DNA from: Microvelia longipes
Taxonomy: Eukaryota > Arthropoda > Insecta > Hemiptera > Veliidae
Reading direction: 5' to 3'
Assembly (NCBI GenBank): GCA_018340805.1
Contig: JACMZG010001870.1
Coordinates: forward strand, 54,001,573-54,065,572
DNA: 64,000 nt
Positions 33,561-45,827 of the stretch are shown here, piece after piece (position 1 is the stretch's first letter; each line of letters starts with the position of its first letter). The notes under the pieces are model-generated. The model had not been told where the DNA came from. It saw nothing but the letters and a program-made list of their open reading frames with translations, and made no database searches. The translations under genes were made by a program, and so were the position numbers.

Positions 33561-34862
33561 TCATTTCTTAGACTTGAGAGACCTATTGACAAACTCCTGA
33601 TGAGTATAGAAAGGATTTTCTATAAGATATTCCTTAATATACTTTTTAAAGGGGTTTTCAGGCAATTCTTGAATGTCTTTTCCTAGACTATTAAAGTATT
33701 TAATGCCTAGTATGTTATGACCAACTTCTGATTTTTTTAGTCTGTGGTCTGGTATGACCAGAGCCATAGAATAAAGAATACTAAGGACCAGAGCGTCTTT
33801 ATTTTTTGTGTTATAGTCGTGTGTCAGGCTGTTTTTGTCAAATAAATTAATATTCTTCTTGATATACAATAAAGTATGGTAGATAAATCAGTTTATAGCT
33901 GTCATAATTTTTAGTTTTCTAAAATGAGTCAAACAAGTATCGTCATGCTGCAGTCCTAATATAATACGGATAATCTTTTTTTGTTGTAAGAGTAGCGGAT
34001 TAGTATTGGTATGACCCCACATAATTATGCCATAGCTAAGTCTGCTCTGAATAATGGACTTATAAACAGTAACCATGGTCTCCTCTGGTACTCGGTTCTT
34101 AAGTTTCCTGAAAGCATATATGTACGACGCTATTTTAGAAGTTAGACTGTCAAGGTGTTGTTTCCAAGTAAGTTTGTCGTCAAGTATAAGTCCTAGAAAT
34201 TTTATTGGTTCCTGATTTTTGTTAATTTTTAGACTTAACAGCAAGCTTTGAGTCTTCTCTTTATTCATTTTATAATTATTATCAGAGAAACAGGTATATA
34301 TTTGTTCAAGCTTATCTAGACCTTGTTGCTGTAGAATTGTAACATCTTTATGTTCAATAGCAATATTGGAATCATCAGCATAAGCTATTATTTCTAAATT
34401 AATGTCTTTATAGTTGTCAGAGTCAGTTACATCTGTATGTTGAAGTTGAGGCATTAGTTGTTTTTGTGTTATTGCTGCTGATTCCAAATAGTTAGGCATA
34501 TCATTAGTGCTTAAAATAAACAATAAGCATGCAATTACGGAACCCTGGGGCGCCCCTATGTTTACTTCCTCCTCAGAGGACGTCTCATTATTAAAAACAA
34601 CATGCTGTGGTCTATCACTCAAAAAGTCTTCTAGGATAAAGTAGGCATTTCCTTGTATATTCATTAACTTCAATTTTTTTTAGAAGTATGTCTTTTTTAT
34701 GTTCTCCTATCACAGCATGATAGGAGAACATGGTTACCAGCTTCAAAGCTTTTTAAAGTTTTCTCAACCACTTTTTGAACTGCTTGCACAGTTAAAAGTC
34801 CTTCACAGTTGAAACTGCGAGGGAAGATACTAATGGTTTCTAGGTATCCAGAACATCTGGAA
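33561..34862 (-). pseudogene. LINE C ORF2 fragment: RT core and C-terminus
   Basis: Begins GYLETISIFPRSF, then VQAVQKVVEKTLKSF and the first residues of motif A (LLSCCD). Here a 29-bp palindrome replaces the rest of motif A. The frame resumes LMNIQGNAYFILEDF, motif B GAPQGSVIACLLF, motif C AYADDSNIA, KFLGLILDDKLTW and QSRLSYGIIMWGH. A frame break near 33880 precedes the C-terminal HRLKKSEVGHNILG...ENPFYTHQEF. Dead because of the motif A lesion and the shift. Confidence 0.8.
34701..34729. repeat. 12-bp perfect hairpin at an RT motif A lesion
   Basis: GTTCTCCTATCA (34701-34712) is exactly complementary to TGATAGGAGAAC (34718-34729) with a 5-nt loop. It lies precisely where the LINE C reading frame loses the middle of motif A. 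A fold-back template switch plus deletion explains both. Confidence 0.8.
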
Positions 34863-34866
34863 TATC

Positions 34867-37800
34867 TGTCTTTTTTTTAATCTAACTCTCTTGCCTTAGC
34901 CTTCCCTCTGTCTTTCTTCTAATTTAACTCTCTTGCCTTAGTCTTCCCCCTGTCTTTCTACTAATTTAACTCTCTTGCTATACCCTTCCCCCAGTCATTC
35001 ATCTAATTTAACTCCCTTGTCTAAGCCTTACCCCTTCTTGCTTTATTTTTTACTCTCTTGTCTAAGCCCTCCCTCTTTCATGCTTTATATTTAACTCTCT
35101 TGTCTAAGCCTTCCCCCTATCTTGCTTTATATTAACCTCTATTGCCTTAGCCTTGCCCCTGTCTTTCTTTTAATTTAACTCTCATGCCTTAGCCTTGCCC
35201 CTGTCTTTTTTTTAATTTAACTCTCTTGTCTAAGCCTTCCCTCTGTCTTTCTTTTGATTAACTCTCTTGTCAAAGCCTTCCCCCTCTCTTGCTTTATATT
35301 TAACTCTCATGCCTTAGCCTTGCCCCTTTCTTTCTTTTAATTTAACTTTCTTGTCAAAGCACTCCCCCTTTCTTGCTTTATATTTAACTCTTTTGTCTAA
35401 GCCTTCCCCCTTTCTTGCTTTATATTTAACTCTCTTGTCTAAGCCTTTCCCCTTTCTTGCTTTATATTTAAATCTCTGTCTAAGCCTTCCCCTTTCTTGC
35501 TTTATATTTAACTCTCTTGGCTAAGCCTTCCCCCTTTCTTGCTTTATATTTAACTCTCTTGTATAAGCCTTCCCCCTGTCTTTCTACTAATTTAACTCTC
35601 TTGCTATACCCTTCCCCAGTCATTCATCTAATTTAACTCTCTTGCCTTGGCCTTCTCCATGTCTTTCTTCTAATTTAACTCTCTTGCCTTAGCTTCACCT
35701 CTGTCTTTCTACTGATTTAACTCTCTTGTCTTAGCCGTCCCTCTGTCTTTCTTCTAATCTAACTCTCTTGCCTTAGCCTTTTCCCGTTCTTTCTTCTAAT
35801 TTAACTCTCATGCCTTAGCCTTCCCTCTGTCTTTTTTTTTATCTAACTCTATTGCCTTAGCTTTTCTCTGTCTTTCTTTTAATCTAACTCTCTTGCCTCT
35901 GTCTTTCTTCTAATTTAACTCTCTTGCCTTAGCCTTTCCCTGTCTTTCTTTTAATTAAACTCTCATGCCTTAGCCTTCCCTCTGTCATTCTTTTAACCTA
36001 ACTCTCTTGCCTTAGCCTTCCCACTGTCTTTTTTCTAAAAAAAACTCTCTTGCCTTAGCCTTCCCTCTGTCTTTCTTCTAATTTAACTCTCTTGCCTTAG
36101 CCTTGCTCCTTTCTTTCTTTAAATTTAACTCTCTTGTCTAAGCTTTCCCCCCTTCTTGCTTTATATTTAACTGTCTTGTCTAAGCCTTCCCCCTTTCTTG
36201 CTGTATATTTAACTCTCTTGTCTAAGCCTTTCCCCTTTCTTGCTTTATATTTAACTCTCTTGCCTTAGCCTTGCCCCTGTATTCCTTTAAATTTAACTCT
36301 CTTGTCTAAGCCTTTCCCCTTTCTTGCTTTATATTTAACTCTTATGCCTTAGCCTTGCCCCTGTTTTTTTTTTAACTCTCTTGTCTAAGCCATCCCTCTG
36401 TCTTTCTTTTAATTTAACTCGCTTGTCAAAGCCTTTCCCCTTTCTTGCTTTATATTTAACTCTCTTGTCTAAGCCTTTCCCCTTTCTTGCTTTATATTTA
36501 ACTCTCTTGCCTTAGCCTTGCCCCTGTATTTCTTTAAATTTAACTCTCTTGTCTAAGCCTTTCCCCTTTCTTGCTTTATATTTAACTGTCTTGTCTATGC
36601 CTTTCCCCTTTCTTGCTGTATATTTAACTCTCTTGTCTAAGCCTTCCCCCTTTTTTGCTTTATATTTAACTCTCTTGCCTTAGCCTTGCCCCTTTCTTTC
36701 TTTTATTTAACTTTCTTGTCTAAGACTTCCCCCTTTTTTGCTTCATATTTACCTCTCTTGTCTAAGCCTTCCCCCTTTCTTGTTTTATATTTAATTTTTA
36801 TGCCTTAGCCTTGTACCTGTCTTTCTTTTAATTTAACTCTTATGCCTTAGCCTTGCCCCTGTTTTTTTTAATTTAACTCTCTTGTCTAAGCCATCCCTCT
36901 GTCTTTCTTTTAATTTAACTCGCTTGTCAAAGCCTTTCCCCTTTCTTGCTTTTTATTTAACTCTCTTGTCTAAGCCTTCCCCCTTTCTTGCTTTATATTT
37001 AACTATCTTGTCTAAGCCTTCCCCCTTTCTTGCTTTATATTTAATTTTTTTGTCTAAGCTTTCCCCCTTTCTTGCTTTATATTTAACTCTCTTGTCTAAG
37101 CCTTTCCCCTTTCTTGCTTTATATTTAACTCTCTTGTATAAGCCTTTCCCCTGTCTTTTTACTTATTTAACTCTCTTGCTATTCCCTTCCCTCAGTCATT
37201 CATGTAATTTAACTCTCTTGCCTTTGCCTTTTCCCTGTCTTTCTTCTAATTTAACTCTCTTGCCTTAGCTTTCCCTCTGTCTTTCTACTGATTTAACTCT
37301 CTCGTCTTAGCCGTCCCTCTGTCTTTTTTTAATTTAACTCTCTTTCCTTAGCCTTCTTTCTGTCTTTTTTCATCTAATTTTACTTTCTTGCCTTAGCCTT
37401 GCCCATTTCTTTCTTTTAATCTAGCTCACTTGCCTTAGCCTTTTCCCGTTCTTTCTTCTAATTTAACTCTCATGCCTTAGCCTTCCCTCTGTCTTTCTTT
37501 TAATCTAACTCTCTTGCCTTAGCCTTCCTGTCTTTCTTCTAATTTAACTCTCTTGCCTTAGCCTTCCCTCTGTCTTTCTTCTAATTTAACTCTCTTGCCT
37601 TAGCCTTGCTCCTTTCTTTCTTGAAATTTAACTCTCTTGTCTAAGCCTTCCCCCATTCTTGCTTTATTTTTAACTCTCTTGTCAAAGCCTTTCCCCTTTC
37701 TTGCTTTATATTTAACTCTCTTGTCTAAGCCTTTTCCCTTTCTTGCTTTTTATTTAACTCTCTTGTCTAAGCCTTCCCTCTTTCTTGCTTTATATTTAAC

Positions 37801-38018
37801 TCTCTTGTCTAAGCCTTTCCCCTTTCTTGCTTTATATTTAACTCTCTTGTTTAAGCCTTTCCCCTTTCTTGCTTTATATTTAACTCTCATGCCTTAGCCT
37901 TGCCTTTGTTTTAATTTAACTTTCTTGTCTAAGCACTCCCCCTTTCTTGCTTTATATTAAACTCTCTTGTCTATGCCTTTCCCCTTTCTTGCTTTATATT
38001 TAACTCTCTTGCCTTAGC
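34867..38018 (+). repeat. 42-bp minisatellite, block 5
   Basis: About 75 units, plus orientation. The GTCTAAGCC/TTGCTTTATATTTAA subtype dominates the middle and end, in long uninterrupted runs. Because 42 is a multiple of three, long frames occur by chance (36882-37268, 37637-37897) reading a 14-residue LSKPFPFLALYLTL motif. These are not credible genes. Confidence 0.92.
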
Positions 38019-38021
38019 CAA

Positions 38022-38530
38022 GAGATTTTGTAAAAATAACGAAAATAGACACTACGAATAAAAACTCTTTGAATTTTCTCAATTCGGTCAGATCTGGTTT
38101 TGGGCAAATTATTCCAAATAATTTGACTGCATATTCAAGTAGGGGACGGACTAAAGAACAATACAACCTGAAATAACTCTCAAAAGAGAGACCCTTACTC
38201 AAACATCGGATCATACCTAAACGTTTATTAGCTTTAGAAACTATACTATCTACATATAGATCGAACTTCAATTTTGAGTCAAGCAGTACTCAAAGATCTC
38301 TGACACTAGATACACACAGTAGTTCATTACAAAAAATATTATACCTAGTCGTGATAAGAGAGACTCTACGAGTGAACCTAATGAATACAGTTTTGTTGAC
38401 ATTTAGTTGCATTTTATTCAACCTAGCCCATAATAAAACCCCGTTTATACTTGATTGTAGCAGGTAAGAGGATTCTGGTGACATCACAGGTGTATACATT
38501 TCAGGGTTATCTGTGAGGGAATTAAGGTAT
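38022..38530 (-). pseudogene. LINE E fragment: RT after motif C
   Basis: Minus-strand pieces MYTPVMSPESSYLLQ, LNKMQLNVNKTVFIRF and VSSVRDL, then after a frame break LKFDLYVDSIVSKANKRLG and YCSLVRPLLEY. These correspond to the palm-thumb region of a Jockey-like RT. Truncated by the satellite on the left and by the Copia remnant on the right. A frameshift lies near 38285. Confidence 0.75.
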
Positions 38531-38536
38531 GGTCGG

Positions 38537-40297
38537 TGAGTATTTTAGATATTACAATAAAGAAACGGACACAACAATTTTTAATCGCACGTGGCGTGAA
38601 GAGGTAAGTAACAACCACATTTATTTTACTTTTATTACACAGGTTTGACAACATAAGACAACTATAAAACTAAATACAGATCTACAGTATAAAAAGACCC
38701 CCCCTTCATAATTTTGGTATCATTAATCTTCACACTCCCCGTTAATTATAGCAAAATTAACAATAAAAAAACTTCAAACATTAGGATTTTTCTATAAAAA
38801 TATTATTAACAAATTTACTGAAATTTATATTTCTCAAAGGCTTTGTTAAAACATCTGCCCATTGTATTTCAGTAGGACAATACTTAAGATTAAATTTATG
38901 TTTCAAAATTTGTTCATTGATAAATTTGTAACGCAAGTCTATATGTTTAGAACGCTTGCTCTCACAGCTATCTTTAATCGTGTACATTGCGCTCTGATTA
39001 TCAACATTTAATGTTACATTAATATCATTGTTGGTTAATTCTTTAAATAAAGATTTTAGAAATTAGTATTTCTTTAACACAATCTGAGGCAGCTATGAAT
39101 TCTGCTTCAGCAGTACTTAACGCAACAATAGACTGTTTTTGGTGCCCCATGATATAGGACCGCCTGCATACATTATAATAAAGCCACTGGTGCTTTTCCT
39201 AGATTCAGGATCATTAGCAAAATCTGCATCAGAGTATGCTATAAGTTCATTACAGTCTGATTTTGTTTTATATTCAATAGCTAAATTACTAGAACCTACA
39301 AGGTATCTAAATATTCTTTTAATACTTTTTACATTATTTGAACTTGGTTTGTTCATATTTTTGGATGCCACATTTACAGCAAATGAAATGTCAGGTCGTG
39401 TTCTGTTACTCAAATATAATAATCCACCCACAGCTTCTCTGTAAGGGAAATCGACCTTCGTTTCATTTTCTGTCAATGTTTCCACATTATCAACACATGG
39501 TGTGTTAACAGGCTTTGACATATTCATATTAAAATCTTTTAATAGTGATTCTACATACATTTTTTGTTTAAGAATAAGATGATCATTATTATTTTCAATT
39601 TCAAAACCAATAAAATTTTTAACTTCTTTTTCTATTTTAATTTTAAATTCATCTTTTAGTTGTTTTAGTAAATCATCAATTTTATTTTCATCATTACTCA
39701 AAATAATGCCATCATCAACATGAAGAATAAGAATGAGTGATCCATCGTTATTCTTAAAAATACATTTATCTGTCATAAGTTGATGTATACCAATATCTTT
39801 TAAAAAATTTACTAGTCTCAAATTCCAATTGTAAGGAGCTTGCTTTAAGCCATAAAGTGACTTTAGGAGTTTACAGACTACATTTTTATTATTAAACCCT
39901 TCTGGTAATGTCATATACAGATCTTCATTAAGATGACCATATAAGAAGGCTGTTTTTATGTCAAATTGGGTCATTTTATAATTGTTAGTCTTGGCATAGG
40001 CAAGTACAAGTCTCAAGGCAGGTATTGAAACAACAGGTGAGAATGTTTCATTGAAATCAACACCTTTCTTTTGTTCGCAACCACAAACAACTAACCTGGC
40101 TTTGTATTGACCATTATTTTTTACTCTGAAAACTCATGTACTTGATAAAAGTTTCTTACCCACAGCTTCAGATGTTGGTATCAATTTAAAAACATTATTT
40201 TCTTTTAATGAGTTCTTTTCTTCTTCAATGGCTTTCAACCATAAATTTTTATCTTGAGAAGTAATTGCATCTGTTGAAAGTGTCAATTGACTTTTGA
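38537..40297 (-). mobile_element. 5'-truncated Copia element (Copia-2)
   Basis: Keeps the 3' LTR candidate at 38537-38734 (TG...CA on plus), a purine tract on the minus strand next to it (ACGGGGAG) and pol from RT to RNase H. Gag, protease, integrase and the 5' LTR are absent; the sequence switches to a BEL/Pao end at about 40298. A different family from the intact Copia. Confidence 0.75.
38781..40297 (-). pseudogene. Copia-2 pol: RT and RNase H, broken
   Basis: RVT_2-type RT: YKARLVVCGCEQKKGVDF, motif A FDIKTAFLYG, LKSLYGLKQAPYNWN, HVDDGIIL (motif C), NRTRPDISFAV, then RNase H SDADFANDPESRKSTSGF and ISWGTK. A one-base loss near 39145 ends the first frame, another near 39060 the second; the final part (KRSKHIDLRYKFI, ADVLTKPL) is readable in 38781-38987. 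An in-frame stop also lies near 40135. Not functional. Confidence 0.85.
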
Positions 40298-40412
40298 CTT
40301 GACTTTGTCAATATATTTTTAAGTTTATTGTTTCAAATTGTGTTAAATTGTTAAATCGAATATAGTGAAGATTTTTGATTGTTCTTACATCTTTGAACCT
40401 ATTTTTAACATT

Positions 40413-40430
40413 TGGCGACCGTGACAGGAC
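40413..40430 (+). promoter_or_regulatory. BEL-A primer binding site
   Basis: TGGCGACCGTGACAGGAC, two bases after the LTR end. This sequence type is common in arthropod BEL/Pao elements; the tRNA is not assigned here. Confidence 0.65.
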
Positions 40431-40431
40431 G

Positions 40432-41583
40432 ATGGAAGAACAACAGTATGAGAACAACAGACGTATTCGAAAAGTCACGAGAGCTGCTTTCACGAGATTA
40501 TGCACTGACTTAGAAGGTATGTTTAAGACTGAACCAATAGATATTTTAGTAGTCGAAGCTCGATTTAATCAGTTAGAACGAAAAGCGATAGAGTTAACTG
40601 AACTAGATGCAGCTATTTTGAATTATCTTGTTTCGCTACCTGATGATGGTAATTATGATGATGAAATGGAACAAGCTGACAGGTACCAAACTAGATTTCA
40701 TGTGTTGCAGTTAACAGTTAGAAAATTGTTAACACCAGTAGTTACAGTTGATAGAGATTCAGTAAATCAAACTAATATTGAGAGAAGTGAGGGTTCAGAA
40801 ACTTACAAACTGCCTAAGATCGAATTAACGAAATTTAGTGGAGAAATAGGTGACTGGATACAATTTTGGGGTCAGTTTGAGAGAATTCACTGTAATGAAA
40901 GAATTAATGTCATTGATAAATTTTATTATTTATTACAATCTATAGTACCAAACTCGAGGGCGAGACAGTTAATTGAAAGTTATCCAGTTTCAGCTAATAA
41001 TTATGTTAAAGTAATTGATGCTTTGAAATCTCGATTTGGTCGAGAAGACCTTCTTATTGAATATTATGTACGAGAATTACTTAAACTGTTAGTTACAAAT
41101 GTTCAGAGAAAAGTTAACTTAACTCAGATTTATGATAATTTAGAATCAAAACTGAAAGCTTTAGATACTTTAGGAGTTAAGTCTGATGCATGTGCTGCTA
41201 TGCTTTTTCCCTTAGTTGAGTCGTGTATACCGAAAGATACACTTAGAGCCTGGCAGAGGAGTAGTTCTTACGATACCACTTCTACGATGAATCAAAGATT
41301 AGATGCACTTTTATTATTTATTAGACGAGAGGTTGAAAATGAGGAAAGAATTTGTTTAGCAGTTGCAGGTTTTAACTCTCCAAATAGTAAAGAAAAGAAG
41401 AAAACGTCATCAGACACCGGGTCATCAGGAATTGTTTCTCCACCAACCGCCGCAGGTTTACTGACACAAAAGAAACCTATTACTTGTGTGTTTTGTAAAA
41501 ATGCGCACGGTGTGGAAGAGTGTAAGAAAGCTAAGAGTATAGATGAAAAGAAGTTACTGCTAGGTAAGAAAGGGCTGTTTTAG
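40432..41583 (+). pseudogene. BEL-A Gag (DUF1759 type), frameshifted at the end
   Basis: Start chosen at ATG 40432, just after the primer site. 383 residues: helical N-terminus, then LPKIELTKFSGEIGDWIQFW, the DUF1759 signature of Pao-type gag, a capsid-like helical region (SRARQLIESYPV, LKSRFG), and a first knuckle CVFCKNAHGVEEC. A one-base shift near 41575 puts the next two knuckles (CFRCLRPGHLANKC and CADCGKSHMTVMC) and a VFLQTLVVTIRGK protease-like start in another frame to 41783. Three knuckles is normal for the family. Confidence 0.85.
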
Positions 41584-41783
41584 ATGTTTACGCCCAGGTC
41601 ATTTAGCTAATAAGTGTAAGATTTCGATAACATGTGCAGATTGTGGTAAGTCACACATGACAGTTATGTGTCCAGGAAAGTTTCAGAAATTAGAGTCCGT
41701 AAAAACAGAACAAAGTTTATCTAACTATGAACCTCAAGTGTTTTTACAAACTCTAGTAGTTACGATTAGAGGTAAGACTGAGC

Positions 41784-43705
41784 GTAACATACGAGGGGGT
41801 ATTAGAATCTAAGAAATAACTATTAACTTGTTTAGGTTTGGCCGCATCTTTGTAATTTTTATAACCCTTTGACAGCGTATGATATACTGGATGGTTAATG
41901 CGTCTTATATACGAGTCAAGAACTCTTGATAAGTCCTCAATAGTTTCGTTACCGTTCTTATATTCTACTACTTGATGAATCCATTTATCAAAAACTTTGG
42001 CTGGTAGGCGACTTAAAATTTTCTTTAGACATATTTTCGTGTTTATTTCTTTTAACGAATGTCTATCGAGGACTTTACAAGCTGTTCTGACAGTATCAGC
42101 GAACGTTATTAGGGCCGATACATCGTTCCACATAATATTAGGGCCTTCTGTGAGTTTATTCACCCAAGACTCCGTAATAGCTACCCCACTTCCGAAACGC
42201 TCCTCTAGCAACTCCAATAGACCCTCGTATGTAAGCGACATGTTTGAATTGGCTACTTTCTTAGCCTCACCGCAGGGGAGGTTAACTTAAATGAGGAAAA
42301 GTTTGGATTCGATTATCGCAAGCTACTAAAAATAGCGCTGCGGCGGACCGGTGCGGACAACTAATGAACTAACCCCAATAGCTTTCCAAAAATGACTGAT
42401 TATATTTTTTTATTAAAATTTATAAATACCAAGGCAATTCTTGGTTATGACAGCTACATTTATTATTATTATAAAATGATTGTTTTCTGTATGTATTTTT
42501 CACAAAAACGGTTCGCCGTTGCATGTTCTGTATTTCAAAAAATCAGAAACTAAAAGTAAATAGAAACCTTTTTTAAACTTCCAGAGAACCTAACTGATGG
42601 CAGATAAGTAAATTTCATTTAATTAATTTATTAATTTAGTCGATTTTATCAGGTAATTACATTAAATTACATGTTCGCATCTTGCCGATGTAATTAAAAT
42701 ACAGGCTGCATTAAATGCCAAAATCTATCTTTTACCACGTGTAAACTTTAGCCACTATTTCATTATTACCTGATTGAATCAATTAAAATAATAAATTACT
42801 TGAATGAAAAACTTAAAAATAATCAGAAGCGTTTTGTGTAAGATTAAAGAGATAGGGTTAGTTAGAAGTATAACTATACAGAGTATAAAAATTAAATTTC
42901 AAACTGACTGTGGGCAAAAAGCGGGAAATCAAGACACGCCCACTCAATTGAAAGGTAGGTCCCCCGCCGCGCTAGTGTCGACCGGAATCCAAATTTTCTC
43001 ACCATTGAGTCGACAGTCTTACTGTTTAAGTATCTATAGTCTCTGGCCTCACCTTCGAGAAAGTTAAGCAACAAAGACTTTCTTATAGGATTCGGGAGTA
43101 ACCCATCTTCTAAATGAATTTTAATTTCCTCCCTAAATATTGGAAACTCATAGCTGTCACCGTTGAATTTGTAAGTAGTAGAAGAATTTATTAACTGAAT
43201 TTTCGTCATTACAGTCAGCGAGTCTATTGGATTTACTAGAGAGGGTTTTGGAATATTACCTTTATTTTTTTTAACTGACATTGTCAAACTTTATAGATTT
43301 GACACTTTCGTTATCGCTTATAGCACTGTCATGAAAGGACCTTACGGAATCATCAATTGACACAAACCCTGGTTGGCTTGTGCTATCCTTGCCCACTTTG
43401 CTAGAATTGCCCTTACCATCCTGATTACCTCGGGTTTGAGCGGGAACTAGATCTTCATCTAGTTTATTTAAAATAAAATCTTCAACCAAAGACTCTTTTT
43501 CAGCAATGATTATCTTATGGTCAAATAAAAACTGGTTGTTGACAGAGACTAGATCGTTAAAGTGGTCAGATGTTTCTTTTTGCTTTGAGTATTCAGACTG
43601 AAACTTAGTAAGTGTTAAGGCCGATGCTTAACATGTTTTTTTGAATTTAGGCGGCTGCACCTTAGGTCTGTGGTTACCTTTTTTCTTTGTTGGCAACACT
43701 GCCAT
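41784..43705 (-). pseudogene. BEL-B Gag remnant, opposing strand
   Basis: The minus-strand ATG at 43705 starts MAVLPTKKKGNHRPK, very basic. An in-frame TAA lies near 43630, then KFQSEYSKQKETSDHF and a KFNGDSYEFPIFREE motif like that of Pao gag, and FLEGEARD at about 43050. A 700-bp inverted-repeat element follows. Gag-like sequence resumes at about 42293 with PCGEAKKVAN and LLELLEERFGSG to 41784. Both halves contain a GEA motif, so they may be two related gags rather than one simply interrupted gene. Confidence 0.65.
42294..43005. mobile_element. Inverted-repeat element inside BEL-B gag
   Basis: The left end GAGGAAAAGTTTGGATTC and right end, in reverse complement, GGTGAGAAAATTTGGATTCC are similar. 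A second similar block (AGCGCTGCGGCGG / AGCGCGGCGGGGG) lies just inside each end. The interior is AT-rich without a gene. No clear TSD. A non-autonomous DNA element is the likeliest reading. Confidence 0.45.
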
Positions 43706-43910
43706 TTTTTTTATCTAGCCACCTGTTGAAGGTTACTTTTGTGTACATGATCCGCCATGCTACATCCAGCATGTTCCTAGCATTAATTTTGTTAATTTTA
43801 CAAGTTTTATCAGTTTAAGTTTTCCTTTCGAGGTCCTATTTATTACAACCTGGCTGGACCGCCAATCAATTTTTATAGCAGTGATGTCGTGAGTAATCTT
43901 GTTTACTTAT

Positions 43911-45779
43911 GAGAGACTCATGTCTCTTACTGTCCGGTACGGACGAGAGCTGTATCTGGCTCGTATTTCTTTAATAATCACCTGTCATCCGGAGCACCAG
44001 CGTTTAGTTGGGGTTAGGCCCATGGCAACCCCGCTGGCCACTTCCCGTCTCGACAGCAGGCTTTAACTTTAAGGTCATGTACCCTTCAGGTACCCGTCTA
44101 GTATTAGCATAGTTATTAAGCTATTTAGTTACCATTGAATCAGAGCGCACCTTGTTTACATTTGAGGGCATACCTAGTTGATAAGCTATTAATTGAATGT
44201 CTGTATCTTGTTTATTCAGAGTCAAGTACAGTAACATATACCAGTAAAGTCTTTGTTTTTTTCTTGCCTAAGATCCTACCTACTCAACCCACCTATCCTA
44301 GAGATTTACAGTCTCTCTCTTTTCTTTCCTTGTTAAGCTTGTGATCAGGTCAGGTTATACACCCCCTGATGCAACATAATGGTCCTTGCGAGCCGGATCT
44401 TCATACGGTCCTTGCAAGTTGGATATTCATAAGGTAGATATTTCTCCTTTGGACTTCTATCCTTCCTTTAACTAGGGTCATTCATACCGATGAACTTTAG
44501 TATTCCATTGGTTTCTGCCTACACACACATCGGCAATACCGTCACATCAGGGCCAACACATCCTTCTAATCTGAGTATTGATAGGATCTGCTACCCCTTA
44601 TATCTATAAAGTAGTTTACTTTGTTCTACAGACCTTTAGTATGCCCTGAAGTTGTTGTTTTTTGTATTTTTATGTTGTTAAATTTATTGATTTTGTGACT
44701 GTCATTAGCTCTAGTCATTACCTTTTATGTACCTGAAGTATAAGTTAAGTGCTTCTCATCGATGTTTTGTTACTTTTGATATAACTGTTACCTTGTCTAT
44801 TATCTATTTTATTGTTATTTATTATATATTTAATTTAATGAGAGACTCATGTCTCTTACTGTCCGGTACGGACGAGAGCTGTATCTGGCTCGTATTTCTT
44901 TAATTAAATCACCTGTCATCCGACGCACCAGCGTTTAGTTGAGGGTTAGGCCCATGGCAACCCTCGGCTGGCCACTTCCCGTCTCGACAGGCAGCTTTAA
45001 CTTTAAGGTCATGTACCCTTCAGGTACCCTCTAGTATTAGCATAGTTATTTAAGCTATTTAGTTACCATTGAATCAGAGCGCACCTTGTTTACATTTGAG
45101 GGCATACCTAGTTGATGAAGCTATTAATTGAATGTCTGTATCTTGTTTATTCAGAGTCAAGTACAGTAACATACCAGTAAAGTCTTTGTTTTATTTCTTA
45201 GCTTAAGATCCTACCTACTCAACCCACCTATCCTAGAGATTTACAGTCCTCTCTCTTTTCTTTCCTTGTTAAGCTGTGATCAGGTCAGGTTATACACCCC
45301 CTGATGCAACATAATGGTCCTTGCGAGCCGGATCTTCATACTGGTCCTTGCAAGTTGGATATTCATAAGGTAGATATTTCTCCCTTTGGACTTCTATCCT
45401 TCCTTTAACTAGGTTCATTCATACAGGATGAACTTTAGTATTCCATTGGTTTCTGGCCTACACACACATCGACAATACCGTCACATCCAGGGCCAACACA
45501 TCCTTTCTAATCTGAGTATTGATAGGATCTGCTACCCCTTATATCTATAAAGTAGTTTACTTTGTTCTACAGACCTTTAGTATGCCCTGAAGTTGTTTTT
45601 TGTATTTTATTGTTGTTAAATTTATTATTTGTGACTGATTCATTAGCTCTAGTCATTACCTTTATGTACCTGAAGTATAAGTTAAGTGCTTCTCATCGAT
45701 GTTTTGTTACTTTTGATATAACTGTTACCTTGTCTATTATCTATTTTATTGTTATTTATTATATATTTAATTTAATGAC
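43911..45779 (+). repeat. 929-bp tandem duplication, two copies
   Basis: Copy 1 (43911-44839) and copy 2 (44840-45779) both begin GAGAGACTCATGTCTC and end ATATATTTAATTTAATG. They differ mainly by single-base indels. Both hold the palindrome GTCCGGTACGGAC. This could be a true duplication (for example within an LTR) or two assembled versions of one sequence. Confidence 0.9.
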
Positions 45780-45827
45780 CAGTTTTGAATCTCCTTATGA
45801 CTGTTAGGGCTTTATCCAGTCTTATCC

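Larger units (their letters stand above)
33207..34866 (-). mobile_element. LINE C, 3' piece
   Basis: RT from just before motif A to the C-terminus, a 3' UTR (about 33207-33560) and an (ATTT)n tail touching the inverted satellite. The 5' end touches plus-oriented satellite. About 60 codons, compared with LINE B, are missing between this piece and the 5' piece, as expected at a twin-priming junction. Confidence 0.75.
40298..41783 (+). mobile_element. BEL/Pao fragment (BEL-A): LTR end, gag, start of protease
   Basis: A short LTR remnant ends ...TTTTTAACA at 40410, followed by a TGGCGACCGTGACAGGAC primer-site-like stretch, the arrangement usual in BEL/Pao. Gag and the first residues of the protease region follow. 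At about 41783 the sequence switches to an opposing gag on the minus strand, so most of pol is lost. Confidence 0.75.

Noticed and set aside
36882..37897. Leu/Pro/Phe-rich proteins with a 14-residue repeat
   Set aside because: Direct result of a 42-bp minisatellite having a period divisible by three; frames break at every indel.
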